Part shown: positions 53,801 through 61,900 of the stretch, in pieces
Position numbering within the stretch: the stretch's first letter is position 1
Layout of the letters: the number at the start of each line of letters is the position of its first letter
The notes under the pieces: model-generated
The model's input: the letters and a program-made list of their open reading frames with translations, nothing else
The model's database searches: none
Told to the model about the DNA's origin: nothing
Made by a program: the position numbers and the translations under genes
Source of the DNA: Streptomyces sclerotialus
Lineage (GTDB): Bacteria > Actinomycetota > Actinomycetes > Streptomycetales > Streptomycetaceae
Direction: 5' to 3'
NCBI GenBank assembly: GCA_000719105.1
Contig: JODX01000009.1
Coordinates: forward strand, 62,001-126,000
Length of the DNA stretch: 64,000 bases

Positions 53801-54490
53801 ATGCGGGACGCGTACCACGAGGAACTTGACTCGATCGGCGAGAGCCTGGTCGAGATGGCCCGCCTGGTCGGGTCGGCTATCGGGCGCGCCACGACGGCGA
53901 TCCTCGACGGCGACCTGAAGCTGGCGGAGCACGTCATCGAGGCCGACAAGAAGGTCGACGACCTCCAGCACGAGCTGGAGGCCCGCGCGATAGCCCTGCT
54001 GGCCCGCCAGCAGCCGGTGGCCACGGACCTCCGTATCGTCGTGACATCGCTGCGGATGAGCGCGGACCTGGAGCGTTCGGGCGACCTGGCCCAGCACGTG
54101 GCGAAGCTGACCCGGCTGCGCTTCCCGGAGCGCGCGGTCCCGCAGGACCTGCACGCGACGATCCTGGAGATGGGGCAGCTCGCCCAGCGCCTGATGGCGA
54201 AGGCCGCCGAGGTCATCGTCACCAAGGACGTGGACCTGGCGCTCCAGCTGGAGCAGGACGACGACGCGATGGACCTGCTCCACCGCACCCTCTTCCAGCA
54301 CCTGATGGACGACCGCTGGCGGCACGGCATCGAGACGGCGGTCGACGTGACCCTCCTGGGCCGCTACTACGAGCGCTTCGCCGACCACGCGGTGTCGGTC
54401 GCCAAGCGGGTGGTGTACCTGGTGACGGGTGAGCACGCGGACGAGATCCAGGCGGAGATCCAGCCGGTCACGGGGGTCGAGGGGGCCTGA
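53801..54490 (+). CDS. phoU: Phosphate transport/signalling regulator PhoU
   Basis: The 229-aa protein has two PhoU three-helix domains, each with the acidic metal-binding signature: 'DLRIVVTSLRMSADLERSGD' in the first and 'VTLLGRYYERFADHAVSVAK' in the second. PhoU links the PstSCAB transporter to PhoR and keeps the kinase off when phosphate is plentiful. pst genes are not in the window. The ATG at 53801 has AGAGGAAGAGAG upstream. Confidence 0.95.
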   Translation: MRDAYHEELDSIGESLVEMARLVGSAIGRATTAILDGDLKLAEHVIEADKKVDDLQHELEARAIALLARQQPVATDLRIVVTSLRMSADLERSGDLAQHVAKLTRLRFPERAVPQDLHATILEMGQLAQRLMAKAAEVIVTKDVDLALQLEQDDDAMDLLHRTLFQHLMDDRWRHGIETAVDVTLLGRYYERFADHAVSVAKRVVYLVTGEHADEIQAEIQPVTGVEGA

Positions 54491-54662
54491 CGAGAGGGCT
54501 GTCGAGGGGGTCTGTCGAGGGGGTCTGTCGAGGGTGCCCGACCGCGGTGGGGGAAGCCTCCGTGCGCCGCCGCGTGCGCCGTTGCCGCTCCCGGCCGAAC
54601 GGGCATTCCATGGGCGTAGGCACCATCCTTCGCGTTCCACGTTCAGAGGAGGGCCCGGACCC

Positions 54663-54821
54663 ATGGCCGAATCCCCCACCACCCTCACGCCCGACCCCAC
54701 TCAGCCACGCGAGCCGCAACAGCCCGCTGAGCCGATGACCCTGCCCCTCGTCGCCGCCTGCGGGTGCGGCTCGGGCTGCGGCTGCGGCTGCCAGTCGGGC
54801 GGTCCGTGTCAGTGCGGCTGA
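54663..54821 (+). CDS. Small cysteine-rich metallothionein-like protein
   Basis: The 52-aa protein begins with a Pro/Thr/Glu-rich stretch and ends with seven Cys in the last 20 residues ('ACGCGSGCGCGCQSGGPC' followed by 'QCG'). No signal peptide is present, so it should be cytoplasmic. The Cys density fits a metal-binding peptide of metallothionein type, although the spacing matches no named family that I recognise. GGAGGG lies about 10 nt before the ATG and a terminator follows the stop, supporting a real gene. Confidence 0.75.
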   Translation: MAESPTTLTPDPTQPREPQQPAEPMTLPLVAACGCGSGCGCGCQSGGPCQCG

Positions 54822-54834
54822 CGGTGGACGACGG

Positions 54835-54861
54835 AGGGCCCCGGGTGGTCACCGGGGCCCT
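54835..54861. terminator. Hairpin terminator after the Cys-rich gene
   Basis: AGGGCCCCGG and its complement with a 7-nt loop, followed by TTCTC, 14 nt past the stop. Confidence 0.8.
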
Positions 54862-55273
54862 TCTCGGCCCAGTACATGGACGTCCGCCCCGGGACGAAGG
54901 GCCACCGGCCCGGCGAGGTGCCGGTGAATCTGCACATTCACTGCGCAAGTGCGCCATCGGGTCCTTCGGTCGGTCACAAAGGCCGGTGGAGCGGATCTGT
55001 CGGCACCGAGTTCGCCGCTCGCCGCTGCCGCGGCAATACCCGTTACCCCTCGGTTCCGCACAGGCAGTGCGGGGAGGGAAATGTAGAGAAGCTGCTTCCG
55101 ACTCGTGCCCCGGCCCACACGGATGCGTACGCCGTCTCGCCAACTGAAGTCCCATGCAGACCTGTTGATTGGGTCGCCCGCGCGCACCGTGCTTTGATCC
55201 TTCGCACGGCTCGCCGCTTGTCCCCAGCGGGGCCGCACTCCTTGTGGATATGCATGCGAAGGGAAGTTGCACC
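54862..55273. other. 412-bp gene-free interval upstream of the double-glycine peptide gene
   Basis: No gene is supported. The base composition is less GC-rich near 55050-55200, suggesting promoter DNA for the peptide gene; TTGATT at 55165-55170 is a possible -35 box. Confidence 0.55.
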
Positions 55274-55489
55274 ATGAACTCCGCTCCCCAGGTCCAGACC
55301 GCCGAACTCTCCGACGATGCGCTGGACGCCATCGCCGGCGGCAACAGCGCGGCTCCGGGAACCGAGGCCGCCATCAACGTCGACGTGAACATCGGCGCGG
55401 ACGTCCTGGTCCAGGTCGGCGGGGCCGGCAACGAGGTCCTGGGGTCCGTGGGCGTGTACGCGCAGGCCGGCCTCCACGTCTCCCTCTGA
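55274..55489 (+). CDS. Small peptide with double-glycine leader (RiPP-precursor-like)
   Basis: The 71-aa product begins 'MNSAPQVQTAELSDDALDAI' and then 'AGGN'. The L-S-D-x-x-L-D-x-I-x-G-G pattern is that of leader peptides cleaved by bacteriocin-type peptidases in RiPP and class II bacteriocin precursors. The remaining 47 residues have no Cys and alternate hydrophobic with polar residues ('AINVDVNIGADVLVQVGG', then 'GSVGVYAQAGLHVSL'), suggesting beta structure. No maturation enzyme or transporter is adjacent. ATG 55274 follows GGGAAG. Confidence 0.72.
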   Translation: MNSAPQVQTAELSDDALDAIAGGNSAAPGTEAAINVDVNIGADVLVQVGGAGNEVLGSVGVYAQAGLHVSL

Positions 55490-55551
55490 GCAGCTGATCG
55501 GCGGCTCCCAGTGCCGCAGTGCCGAGAGCCGCGAGAGCTAGGATCCGGGCC

Positions 55552-56496
55552 ATGGCCCTGACCGTGCACGACGTGGACCGGTTCGAGGCCTCCAGACCCC
55601 GTCTGGAGGCCATCGCCTACCGCCTCCTCGGCTCCGCGAGCGAGGCTGAGGACGCCGTTCAGGAGACGTTCCTGCGCTGGCAGGCCGCAGACGTCGGCCT
55701 CATCGAGGTTCCCGAGGCCTGGCTGACGAAGGTCCTCACCAATCTGTGCCTCAACCAGCTCGCTTCGGCACGCGCGCGACGTGAGGCCTACGTGGGCCAA
55801 TGGCTTCCCGAGCCGCTGCTCGCCGGGGACCCGATGCTCGGCCCGGCCGACACCGCCGAGCAGCGCGATTCGGTCTCGTACGCGGTACTCACCCTGCTGG
55901 AGCGCCTCTCCCCCAACGAGCGGGCGGTGTACGTGCTGCGGGAGGCATTCGACTACCCGCACCGGGAGATCGCCGAGATCCTGGACATCACCGAGGCCGC
56001 CAGCCAGCAGCTAGCCCACCGCGCCAGGAAGCACATCTCGGACGGCAAGGCCCGCGTCGAGGTCGACCAGGCCGCCGCCCGGCGCATCGTCGACGAGTTC
56101 CTCGCGGCCGCCACCAGCGGCCGGACCGAACCGCTCGTACGGCTGCTCACCCAGGACGCCGTCTCGATCGGCGACGGCGGCGGAAAGGTCCCGGCCCGCA
56201 CCAAGGCGTTCGAGGGTGCGCTGGCGGTCGCGACGTTCATGCGGGGCCTGTTCAAGCCCGGCAAGGCCAAGCGCGCCCTGGTGGGCGGTTCGCCCGGGAT
56301 CCACGTCACGACCGTCAACGGCGACCCGGCCGTCGTGGCGGTCCTCGACGGCCGGGTCGTCGGCGTCATGTGCCTGGAGATCACCGCCGAGGGCATCGCC
56401 GCTTTCCGCAATCAGGTCAACCCCGACAAGCTCGGCCGTATGACCCGGCGTTGGGCGGCGGCCGAGCACGGCGAGCCCCTGTTCAAGGCCTTCTGA
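55552..56496 (+). CDS. ECF41-family sigma factor with C-terminal SnoaL-like extension
   Basis: The 314-aa protein has sigma regions 2 ('RLEAIAYRLLGSASEAEDAV', 'VPEAWLTKVLTNLCLNQLAS') and 4 ('LSPNERAVYVLREAFDYPHR', 'LDITEAASQQLAHRARKHIS'), then an extension of about 120 residues with 'DGGGKVPARTKAFEG' and 'NQVNPDKLGRM'. The (D)GGGK and NPDKL motifs mark the ECF41 group, in which the fused SnoaL-like domain acts as a built-in regulator. ECF41 genes usually control a neighbouring oxidoreductase-type gene; here the FAD oxidoreductase downstream fits. Confidence 0.93.
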   Translation: MALTVHDVDRFEASRPRLEAIAYRLLGSASEAEDAVQETFLRWQAADVGLIEVPEAWLTKVLTNLCLNQLASARARREAYVGQWLPEPLLAGDPMLGPADTAEQRDSVSYAVLTLLERLSPNERAVYVLREAFDYPHREIAEILDITEAASQQLAHRARKHISDGKARVEVDQAAARRIVDEFLAAATSGRTEPLVRLLTQDAVSIGDGGGKVPARTKAFEGALAVATFMRGLFKPGKAKRALVGGSPGIHVTTVNGDPAVVAVLDGRVVGVMCLEITAEGIAAFRNQVNPDKLGRMTRRWAAAEHGEPLFKAF

Positions 56497-56598
56497 CCCT
56501 GCTGACTCCGACGCCCGTGGTGTGAGGTGCTTCACACCGCTCTCCTGTCAGGAAACGGCCGCCCGCCCGGTTCAGGTGGCGAAACCGCTTCCGCCCAA

Positions 56599-56652
56599 GA
56601 CAGGCAAGACAGGCCAGACAGGCATGACAGGCCAGACAGGCATGACAGGAGC
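56599..56652 (+). repeat. Six 9-bp tandem repeats leading into the ribosome binding site
   Basis: GACAGGCAA, GACAGGCCA, GACAGGCAT, GACAGGCCA, GACAGGCAT and GACAGGAGC follow without gaps. The last unit supplies the AGGAG 5 nt upstream of GGGATATG, i.e. the ribosome binding region of the oxidoreductase gene. Confidence 0.92.
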
Positions 56653-56658
56653 AGGGAT

Positions 56659-57945
56659 ATGCAGCACCGCATCATCGTCCTCGGAGCCGGATACACCGGA
56701 GCCGTCGCCGCCGGGCGCCTCGCCGGGCGGCTGCGCCCCGAAGACGTCACCGTCACCCTCGTCAACGCCGAGCCCGACTTCGTCGAGCGCGTCCGGATGC
56801 ACCAGCTCGCGGTCGGCCAGGACCTGAAGCCCCGGCCCCTCGGCGAGATGTTCGCGGGCACCGGCGTCGAGCTGAAGCTCGCGAAGGTGACCGCCGTCGA
56901 CGTCGACCGCAAGACCGTCACCGTCCTCGGAGCACACGGCGGTATCGAAGAGGCCGACGTAACCGAGGAGGCCGACGTAACCGAGGAGGCCGACGTAACC
57001 GAGGAGGCCGACGTAACCGAGGAGGCCGGCGAAACCGAGGAACTGGCGTACGACACCCTCGTGTACGCCCTCGGCAGCAGCTGGAACGACCAGGGCGTCC
57101 CCGGCACCGCCGAGCACGCCCACGAGATCGCCGGTCGCCCCGGGGCGCTCCTGCTGCGCGAGCGTCTGGCCCGCCTGGACGCCGGGCAGCCCGTTGTCGT
57201 GGTCGGCGGCGGCCTCACCGGCCTGGAGGCCGCCACCGAGATCGCCGAGGCCCGCCCGGACCTCGATGTCGCCCTCGCCGCCCGCGGCGGCCTCGGCGAC
57301 CGGCTCTCCCCCAAGGGCACCCGGCACCTGCGGAAGGTTCTAGACGGACTCGGCATCACCGTCCACGAGCACACCGCCGTCACCGGTGTCGAAGCGGACC
57401 GCGTCGTCACCGCCGACGGCGAGGTCATCCCCTCGACGGTCACCGTGTGGACCACCGGCTTCGCCGTCCATCCGATCGCGAAGGCCACCACCCTGGAGGT
57501 CACCGACACGGGCCAGGTCGTGGTCGACCGGACCATGCGCTCGGTCTCGCACCCGGACGTGTACGCCATCGGCGACGCGGCCATGGTGACGGGTCCCGGC
57601 GGCAAGCCGCTGCGGATGTCCTGTGCCTCGGGCGTTCCCACCGCGTGGCAGGCCGCCGACGCCATCGCGGCCCGCCTGACCGGCGCAAAGCTCCCCAACG
57701 TGCCGCTCCGCTACTTCAACCAGTGCATCTCGCTGGGCCGCAGGGAAGGGCTGATCCAGTACGTCACCGCCGACGACCGCGCCGTACGGGCGGCCCTGAC
57801 AGGACGGTTCGCCGCCCTCTACAAGGAGCTGGTCTGCAGAGGCGCGGCCTGGGGCGTCGCCCACCCGCTGCTGGTGCCGGTTCGGCGCCGGCGTGTGGTG
57901 CGGGAGGCGGCCGGGGCCGGGGTGGTGGCGGAGGCGTCGGCCTGA
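56659..57945 (+). CDS. FAD-dependent NADH dehydrogenase-like oxidoreductase with internal hexapeptide repeats
   Basis: The 428-aa flavoprotein (NDH-2-like, pyridine nucleotide-disulphide oxidoreductase fold) has 'RIIVLGAGYTGAVAAGRLAG' (FAD), 'PVVVVGGGLTGLEAATEIAE' (NADH) and 'PDVYAIGDAAMVTGPGGKPL' (FAD). Residues 97-126 are five EADVTE-type hexapeptides encoded by 18-bp tandem repeats, inserted in the region between the FAD and NADH domains. It probably transfers electrons to a quinone. It lies downstream of the ECF41 sigma factor, whose likely target it is. A 9-bp repeat array surrounds its ribosome binding site. Confidence 0.9.
   Translation: MQHRIIVLGAGYTGAVAAGRLAGRLRPEDVTVTLVNAEPDFVERVRMHQLAVGQDLKPRPLGEMFAGTGVELKLAKVTAVDVDRKTVTVLGAHGGIEEADVTEEADVTEEADVTEEADVTEEAGETEELAYDTLVYALGSSWNDQGVPGTAEHAHEIAGRPGALLLRERLARLDAGQPVVVVGGGLTGLEAATEIAEARPDLDVALAARGGLGDRLSPKGTRHLRKVLDGLGITVHEHTAVTGVEADRVVTADGEVIPSTVTVWTTGFAVHPIAKATTLEVTDTGQVVVDRTMRSVSHPDVYAIGDAAMVTGPGGKPLRMSCASGVPTAWQAADAIAARLTGAKLPNVPLRYFNQCISLGRREGLIQYVTADDRAVRAALTGRFAALYKELVCRGAAWGVAHPLLVPVRRRRVVREAAGAGVVAEASA
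56947..57036 (+). repeat. Five in-frame 18-bp tandem repeats inside the oxidoreductase gene
   Basis: Units are GARGAGGCCGACGTAACC at 56947, 56965, 56983 and 57001, and a diverged fifth unit at 57019-57036. GTA and GAA codons are atypical for this genome. Copy-number change would keep the frame. Confidence 0.93.
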
Positions 57946-57993
57946 CGCGCAGAAACAGCACCACGCCCCGGCAGGTTTCCGCCGCTTCGGGCG

Positions 57994-58104
57994 TTACCGC
58001 TTCTGCGCCCCATAGCGGCGGATCACGACGACGGCCAGCGCCACGCCGGCGACGATCGTGCCGAGCATGGCAGCCCCGGTGCCCAGGTCCATGAGTCCAA
58101 GCAT
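57994..58104 (-). CDS. 36-aa single-helix membrane peptide
   Basis: The sequence is 'MLGLMDLGTGAAMLGTIVAG' followed by 'VALAVVVIRRYGAQKR': one transmembrane helix and a short basic C-terminus. A strong ribosome binding site (GGGGGAGGCACAC) directly precedes the ATG at 58104, which supports translation. It is convergent with the FAD oxidoreductase. No family is recognised; it could be a regulator of a membrane complex or a leftover peptide. Confidence 0.6.
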   Translation of the reverse strand: MLGLMDLGTGAAMLGTIVAGVALAVVVIRRYGAQKR

Positions 58105-58465
58105 GTGTGCCTCCCCCTCGATCGACAGCGGGTACGTGGTCCGCTGCGGTGTGGGATGACCATGACATGACCGCCGGTTTCACGACACGCACAGCGAGGA
58201 ACCCTGAGCAACTTCTGAGGTTGCCCGGACCGCCGATAAGCCCTCGCGCTCGGGCACCTCAATCGCTGCGACCTTCCGGGCAATCGGGCATTGCGGGCTC
58301 TTTTTCGCATACCATCAGCGATTTTTTTCGCATACCGTCGGCGGTACTCGAACCATGGGTACGACAGCACGCGACGTCGTGCCGGGTCCCTGTGCGGGTG
58401 GGCGCCACCGGAGCGCGGCCCTCGCCCGTGTGACTGCACAAGACGCACGAGATCCTGGAGGCGAC
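58105..58465. other. 361-bp interval upstream of the lipoprotein gene, with a direct repeat
   Basis: No gene is supported. TTTTTCGCATACCATCAGCG (58301-58320) and TTTTTCGCATACCGTCGGCG (58324-58343) are direct repeats 23 bp apart, differing at two positions, in an otherwise AT-poor region; they may form an operator for the downstream gene. Confidence 0.65.
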
Positions 58466-58969
58466 ATGGCGAGTCACCGGGCACACCGGGCGGCGGGAGC
58501 AGCAGCACTGGCAGCAGTCGCGGCACTGGTGGCAACCACACTGACCGGCTGCTCCGACGAGGGCAGCGGCTCCGCCACCTCCAGCCCGGCCAGCCGGGCC
58601 GCGTCGGCGGCGAGCTCACTCTCCTCGCAGGCGGCCGAGGCGCTGGCGTCGGCGACGGCCGAGGCGGGACAGCGGCTCGACGAGATCAGGAACGGCGTCA
58701 ACGTCAAGGAGGACGTGAAGCTCGGCAGGCCGTCCACCAGCGGCGACGGACGGACCACGGTTCCGGTCACCGTGCAGAACACCACGGACGCGCAGAAGTC
58801 CTTCGCCGTACAGGTCGACTTCACCGACCAGGGCGGCAGCCTGCTGGACACGGTCGTCGTCACCGTCGCCGACGTCGGGGCCGGCAAGTACGCCACGTCC
58901 AGCGCCCGCAGCACGCACGACCTGACGGGCGAAGTCAGCACGGTGGTGCATCGGGCGGTGCGGTATTGA
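58466..58969 (+). CDS. Putative lipoprotein with FxLYD/DUF-type beta-sandwich
   Basis: The 167-aa protein has a lipoprotein signal (hydrophobic 'AAALAAVAALVATTLTGC' lipobox), an Ala/Ser-rich helical linker (about 35-75), and a C-terminal domain 'VPVTVQNTTDAQKSFAVQVD' and 'TVVVTVADVGAGKYATSSAR', resembling small secreted beta-sandwich (FxLYD-like) domains. Function is unknown. ATG 58466 has GGAGG upstream, so the longer open frame starting at 58355 was rejected. Confidence 0.8.
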   Translation: MASHRAHRAAGAAALAAVAALVATTLTGCSDEGSGSATSSPASRAASAASSLSSQAAEALASATAEAGQRLDEIRNGVNVKEDVKLGRPSTSGDGRTTVPVTVQNTTDAQKSFAVQVDFTDQGGSLLDTVVVTVADVGAGKYATSSARSTHDLTGEVSTVVHRAVRY

Positions 58970-59031
58970 GACGCCGGCCCCGGCGCACCGGGGAAGGCGG
59001 GCACCTCACCTGACCTGTGGTTGGGTCATCG

Positions 59032-59331
59032 TCAGCGGTCGTTGTCTGTCGTCGTTGGTCGTCGTCGGAGGGCCCGGAGAGGGCCCGGCCTCAGCCGCTC
59101 AGGCATCCTGTTGAGCCGCCCGGTACGCCCGTACTGCACCCATGCACGTTCCCGTGCCTCGACAGCCGCGGGGATGGCGCCGCACTCTTCGAGGTAGTCA
59201 CGCTGGCCCGACAGTCCCTTGCGTGAGGGCCAATCAGGATCAGCGGAGACGTCCCGGGCCAGGTCCCCGATAGCGCTGCGCTGATCGACCCGGGTCTTCA
59301 GCCATGCGGTGAAGCTCTTCGACTTGGGCAT
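59032..59331 (-). CDS. YozE SAM-like domain protein
   Basis: The 99-aa protein contains 'SFTAWLKTRVDQRSAIGDLA', 'RDVSADPDWPSRKGLSGQRD' and 'YLEECGA', the sterile-alpha-motif-like YozE fold of small bacterial proteins. The last 35 residues are basic and may be disordered. Some YozE proteins occur near phage or toxin genes, but no such context is present. ATG 59331 was chosen because the domain starts there. Confidence 0.82.
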   Translation of the reverse strand: MPKSKSFTAWLKTRVDQRSAIGDLARDVSADPDWPSRKGLSGQRDYLEECGAIPAAVEARERAWVQYGRTGRLNRMPERLRPGPLRALRRRPTTTDNDR

Positions 59332-59582
59332 GTGCGCATCCTTCCGCCGCCGGGTCGGGGCTGGTCCCGGTTGGAAGCGGCCTACAGCCGCGTGTCCCGC
59401 AGGAGTAAGCCGCTTCCGGTGCGCAGACGCCCAAAACCAGCTCTGACCCGGGAGCCGACAAGCGACAAGACAAGACAAGCGACGCGACAAGCACACCCGC
59501 TCAGCCCGCAAGCCTCTCGGACGAGCGCTCCGGCCGCACGACCCGGGGGCCTGCGGGCCCAGAGAGGGCCCGGGCCGTGAAA
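59332..59582. other. Interval between gpmA and the YozE gene
   Basis: Contains the YozE promoter region and a run of GACAA-type direct repeats at about 59455-59488. No gene is supported. Confidence 0.55.
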
Positions 59583-59621
59583 ATGCCCCTGAGTCGCACC
59601 GTATGCGCAACTCAGGGGCAT
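59583..59621 (-). terminator. Hairpin terminator after gpmA
   Basis: ATGCCCCTGAGT and its complement with an inner CGCA/TGCG pair; on the minus strand the stem is followed by TTTTC. Confidence 0.88.
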
Positions 59622-59632
59622 GATCAAAAAAT

Positions 59633-60394
59633 CTACTTCTTCTTGCCCTGGTTCTTGACCGCCTCGATGGCGGCCGCCGCGGCGTCCGGGTCGAGGTAGG
59701 TGCCGCCCGGGTTCAGGGGCTTGAACTCGGCGTCCAGGTCGTAGGTCAGCGGGATGCCCGTGGGGATGTTCAGGCCCGCGATGTCGGCGTCGGAGACGCC
59801 GTCGAGGTGCTTCACCAGGGCGCGGAGGCTGTTGCCGTGGGCGGCGATCAGGACCGTGCGGCCGGTGAGGAGGTCCGGGACGATGCTGTCGAACCAGTAC
59901 GGCAGCATGCGGTGGACGACGTCCTTCAGGCACTCCGTGCGGGGGCGCAGCTCCGGCGGGAGCGTTGCGTAGCGCGCGTCGTGGAACTGGGAGTACTCGG
60001 CGTCGACGTCCAGCGCCGGCGGCGGGGTGTCGTACGAGCGGCGCCACAGCATGAACTGCTCCTCGCCGAACTCGGCGAGGGTCTGGGCCTTGTCCTTGCC
60101 CTGGAGGGCGCCGTAGTGGCGCTCGTTCAGGCGCCAGGAGCGGTGGACCGGGATCCAGTGGCGGTCCGCGGACTCCAGCGCGAGCTGTGCGGTGCGGATC
60201 GCGCGCTTCTGGAGGGACGTGTGGACCACGTCGGGCAGCAGGCCGGCGTCCTTGAGCAGCTCACCGCCGCGCGTCGCCTCCTTCTCGCCCTTCGGAGTGA
60301 GGTTGACGTCCACCCAGCCGGTGAACAGGTTCTTCTCGTTCCACTCGCTCTCGCCGTGGCGGAGGAGGATCAGCTTGTACGGTGCGTCGGCCAT
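59633..60394 (-). CDS. gpmA: 2,3-bisphosphoglycerate-dependent phosphoglycerate mutase
   Basis: The 253-aa dPGM has the phosphohistidine motif '[20 protein letters not shown]', '[20 protein letters not shown]' and the second catalytic His in '[20 protein letters not shown]'. It interconverts 3- and 2-phosphoglycerate in glycolysis. ATG 60394 was chosen; 16 further in-frame codons upstream are not PGM-like. It is divergent from an MFS gene. Confidence 0.96.
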   Translation of the reverse strand: MADAPYKLILLRHGESEWNEKNLFTGWVDVNLTPKGEKEATRGGELLKDAGLLPDVVHTSLQKRAIRTAQLALESADRHWIPVHRSWRLNERHYGALQGKDKAQTLAEFGEEQFMLWRRSYDTPPPALDVDAEYSQFHDARYATLPPELRPRTECLKDVVHRMLPYWFDSIVPDLLTGRTVLIAAHGNSLRALVKHLDGVSDADIAGLNIPTGIPLTYDLDAEFKPLNPGGTYLDPDAAAAAIEAVKNQGKKK

Positions 60395-60558
60395 GGTCCC
60401 GAGCGTAATCGAAGCTCTTGATCCCTCGCGCGGGCGGGCCATGTCGGGGCCGTCCTCGTCGGCGGCCGGCTGCCGCCGTTAATCGAGTGGCCCGGGGACC
60501 GCCCCTGATCGTAAGGTGTGTCAGCCGTTTGAGATGCTTACACGTACGGGGGACCTCG

Positions 60559-61860
60559 ATGCCAGTCACCGCCATGAGACACGCCGTCCGGGAGACCGTC
60601 TCAGGACTCCCGCGCGAGTTCTGGTGGCTGTGGACCAGCACGCTCGTGAACCGGCTGGGGGCGTTCGTCGCCACCTTCATGGCGCTCTACCTGACGCTCG
60701 ACCGCGGGTACTCCGCCTCGTACGCCGGTCTGGTCGCCTCCCTGCACGGGCTCGGCGGGGTGATCTCCTCGCTCGGTGCGGGCGTCATGACCGACCGGCT
60801 CGGGCGGCGGCCCACGCTGCTCGTCGCCCAGGCCTCGACGGCCGTCTCCGTCGCGCTGCTCGGCTTCATGCGGGATCCGGTGGCCATCGCCGCCGTCGCC
60901 TTCCTGGTCGGTGCGGCCAGCAATGCCTCCCGGCCCGCCGTGCAGGCGATGATGGCGGACATCGTGCGGCCCGAGGACCGGGTACGCGCCTTCTCGCTCA
61001 ACTACTGGGCGATCAACCTCGGGTTCGCCGTCTCCTCCATGGCCGCCGGGTTCATCGCCGAGGTCAGCTATCTCGCCGGGTTCCTGATCGAGGCCGGGAT
61101 GACGATGGTCTGCGCGATCGTCGTGTTCGTGAAGCTGCCGGAGTCGCGGCCCGAGGCCACGTCGTCGGCGAAGGGGCCGTCCGCCGCGGGCGGTGCCGGA
61201 GACGGTGTCGGGATGGGCACCGTACTGCGCGACGGGCGTTTCATGAGCGTCGTCGGGCTGTCCTTCCTCGTCGCGCTCATCTTCCAGCAGGGGTCCATCG
61301 GGCTGCCGGTGGCCATGGGCGCGGCCGGGTTCACGCCCGCCGACTACGGGCTCGCCATCGCGGTCAACGGCGTGCTCATCGTCGTACTGCAGATCCCGGT
61401 CACGCGTTTCATCGAGCACCGCGATCCGCGTCACCTGCTCGTCGTGTCGTCCGTGCTCGCCGGGTACGGCTTCGGGCTCACCGCCTTCGCCGGGTCGGTC
61501 GGTGTCTTCGCGCTCACGGTGTGCGTCTGGACGCTGGCCGAGATCGTGAACGCGCCGACGCAGACCGGGCTGGTCGTGCAGCTCTCGCCGACGCACGGGC
61601 GTGGCCGCTACCAGGGCATGTACACGATGTCGTGGGCCGTCGCCGGGCTTGTCGCTCCGCTCATGTCCGGGTACATCATCGACCGGTGGGGTGCGGAGTG
61701 GCTTTGGGGGTTGTGCGCGGTTGTCGGGACCGTGGCCGGGGTGGGGTACTGGGTGCTGATGCGGGGGTTGCCGCGGGAGGAACCCGCGCTCGAAGGCCCT
61801 CAGCCGGTGGCAGTGGAGAAGACCGAGAAGCCTGGGAAGCCCGAGGTCAGCGCCACCTGA
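60559..61860 (+). CDS. MFS transporter (multidrug-type, 12 helices)
   Basis: The 433-aa protein has about twelve hydrophobic segments, 'STLVNRLGAFVATFMALYLT' at TM1, the motif A 'GVMTDRLGRRPTLLVAQ' after TM2, and 'SYLAGFLIEAGMTMVCAIVV' in TM6, followed by a central loop. It resembles proton-coupled MFS exporters of the MdtH/YfcJ group. The substrate is unknown. ATG 60559 follows GGGGGA. Confidence 0.9.
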   Translation: MPVTAMRHAVRETVSGLPREFWWLWTSTLVNRLGAFVATFMALYLTLDRGYSASYAGLVASLHGLGGVISSLGAGVMTDRLGRRPTLLVAQASTAVSVALLGFMRDPVAIAAVAFLVGAASNASRPAVQAMMADIVRPEDRVRAFSLNYWAINLGFAVSSMAAGFIAEVSYLAGFLIEAGMTMVCAIVVFVKLPESRPEATSSAKGPSAAGGAGDGVGMGTVLRDGRFMSVVGLSFLVALIFQQGSIGLPVAMGAAGFTPADYGLAIAVNGVLIVVLQIPVTRFIEHRDPRHLLVVSSVLAGYGFGLTAFAGSVGVFALTVCVWTLAEIVNAPTQTGLVVQLSPTHGRGRYQGMYTMSWAVAGLVAPLMSGYIIDRWGAEWLWGLCAVVGTVAGVGYWVLMRGLPREEPALEGPQPVAVEKTEKPGKPEVSAT

Positions 61861-61900
61861 CGGACGCCAGGCGTTCGCCGGTCCCACCTGGCGGGTGCCC

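Noticed and set aside
53334..53829. Short open frames between phoR and phoU
   Set aside because: They lack convincing codon bias, have repetitive Gly/Pro/Arg content and overlap the PHO box; treated as leader DNA.
56520..56598. ECF41-type promoter upstream of the oxidoreductase gene
   Set aside because: A partial TTCACA is present, but no matching CGTC -10 element lies at the right distance, so I could not support it.
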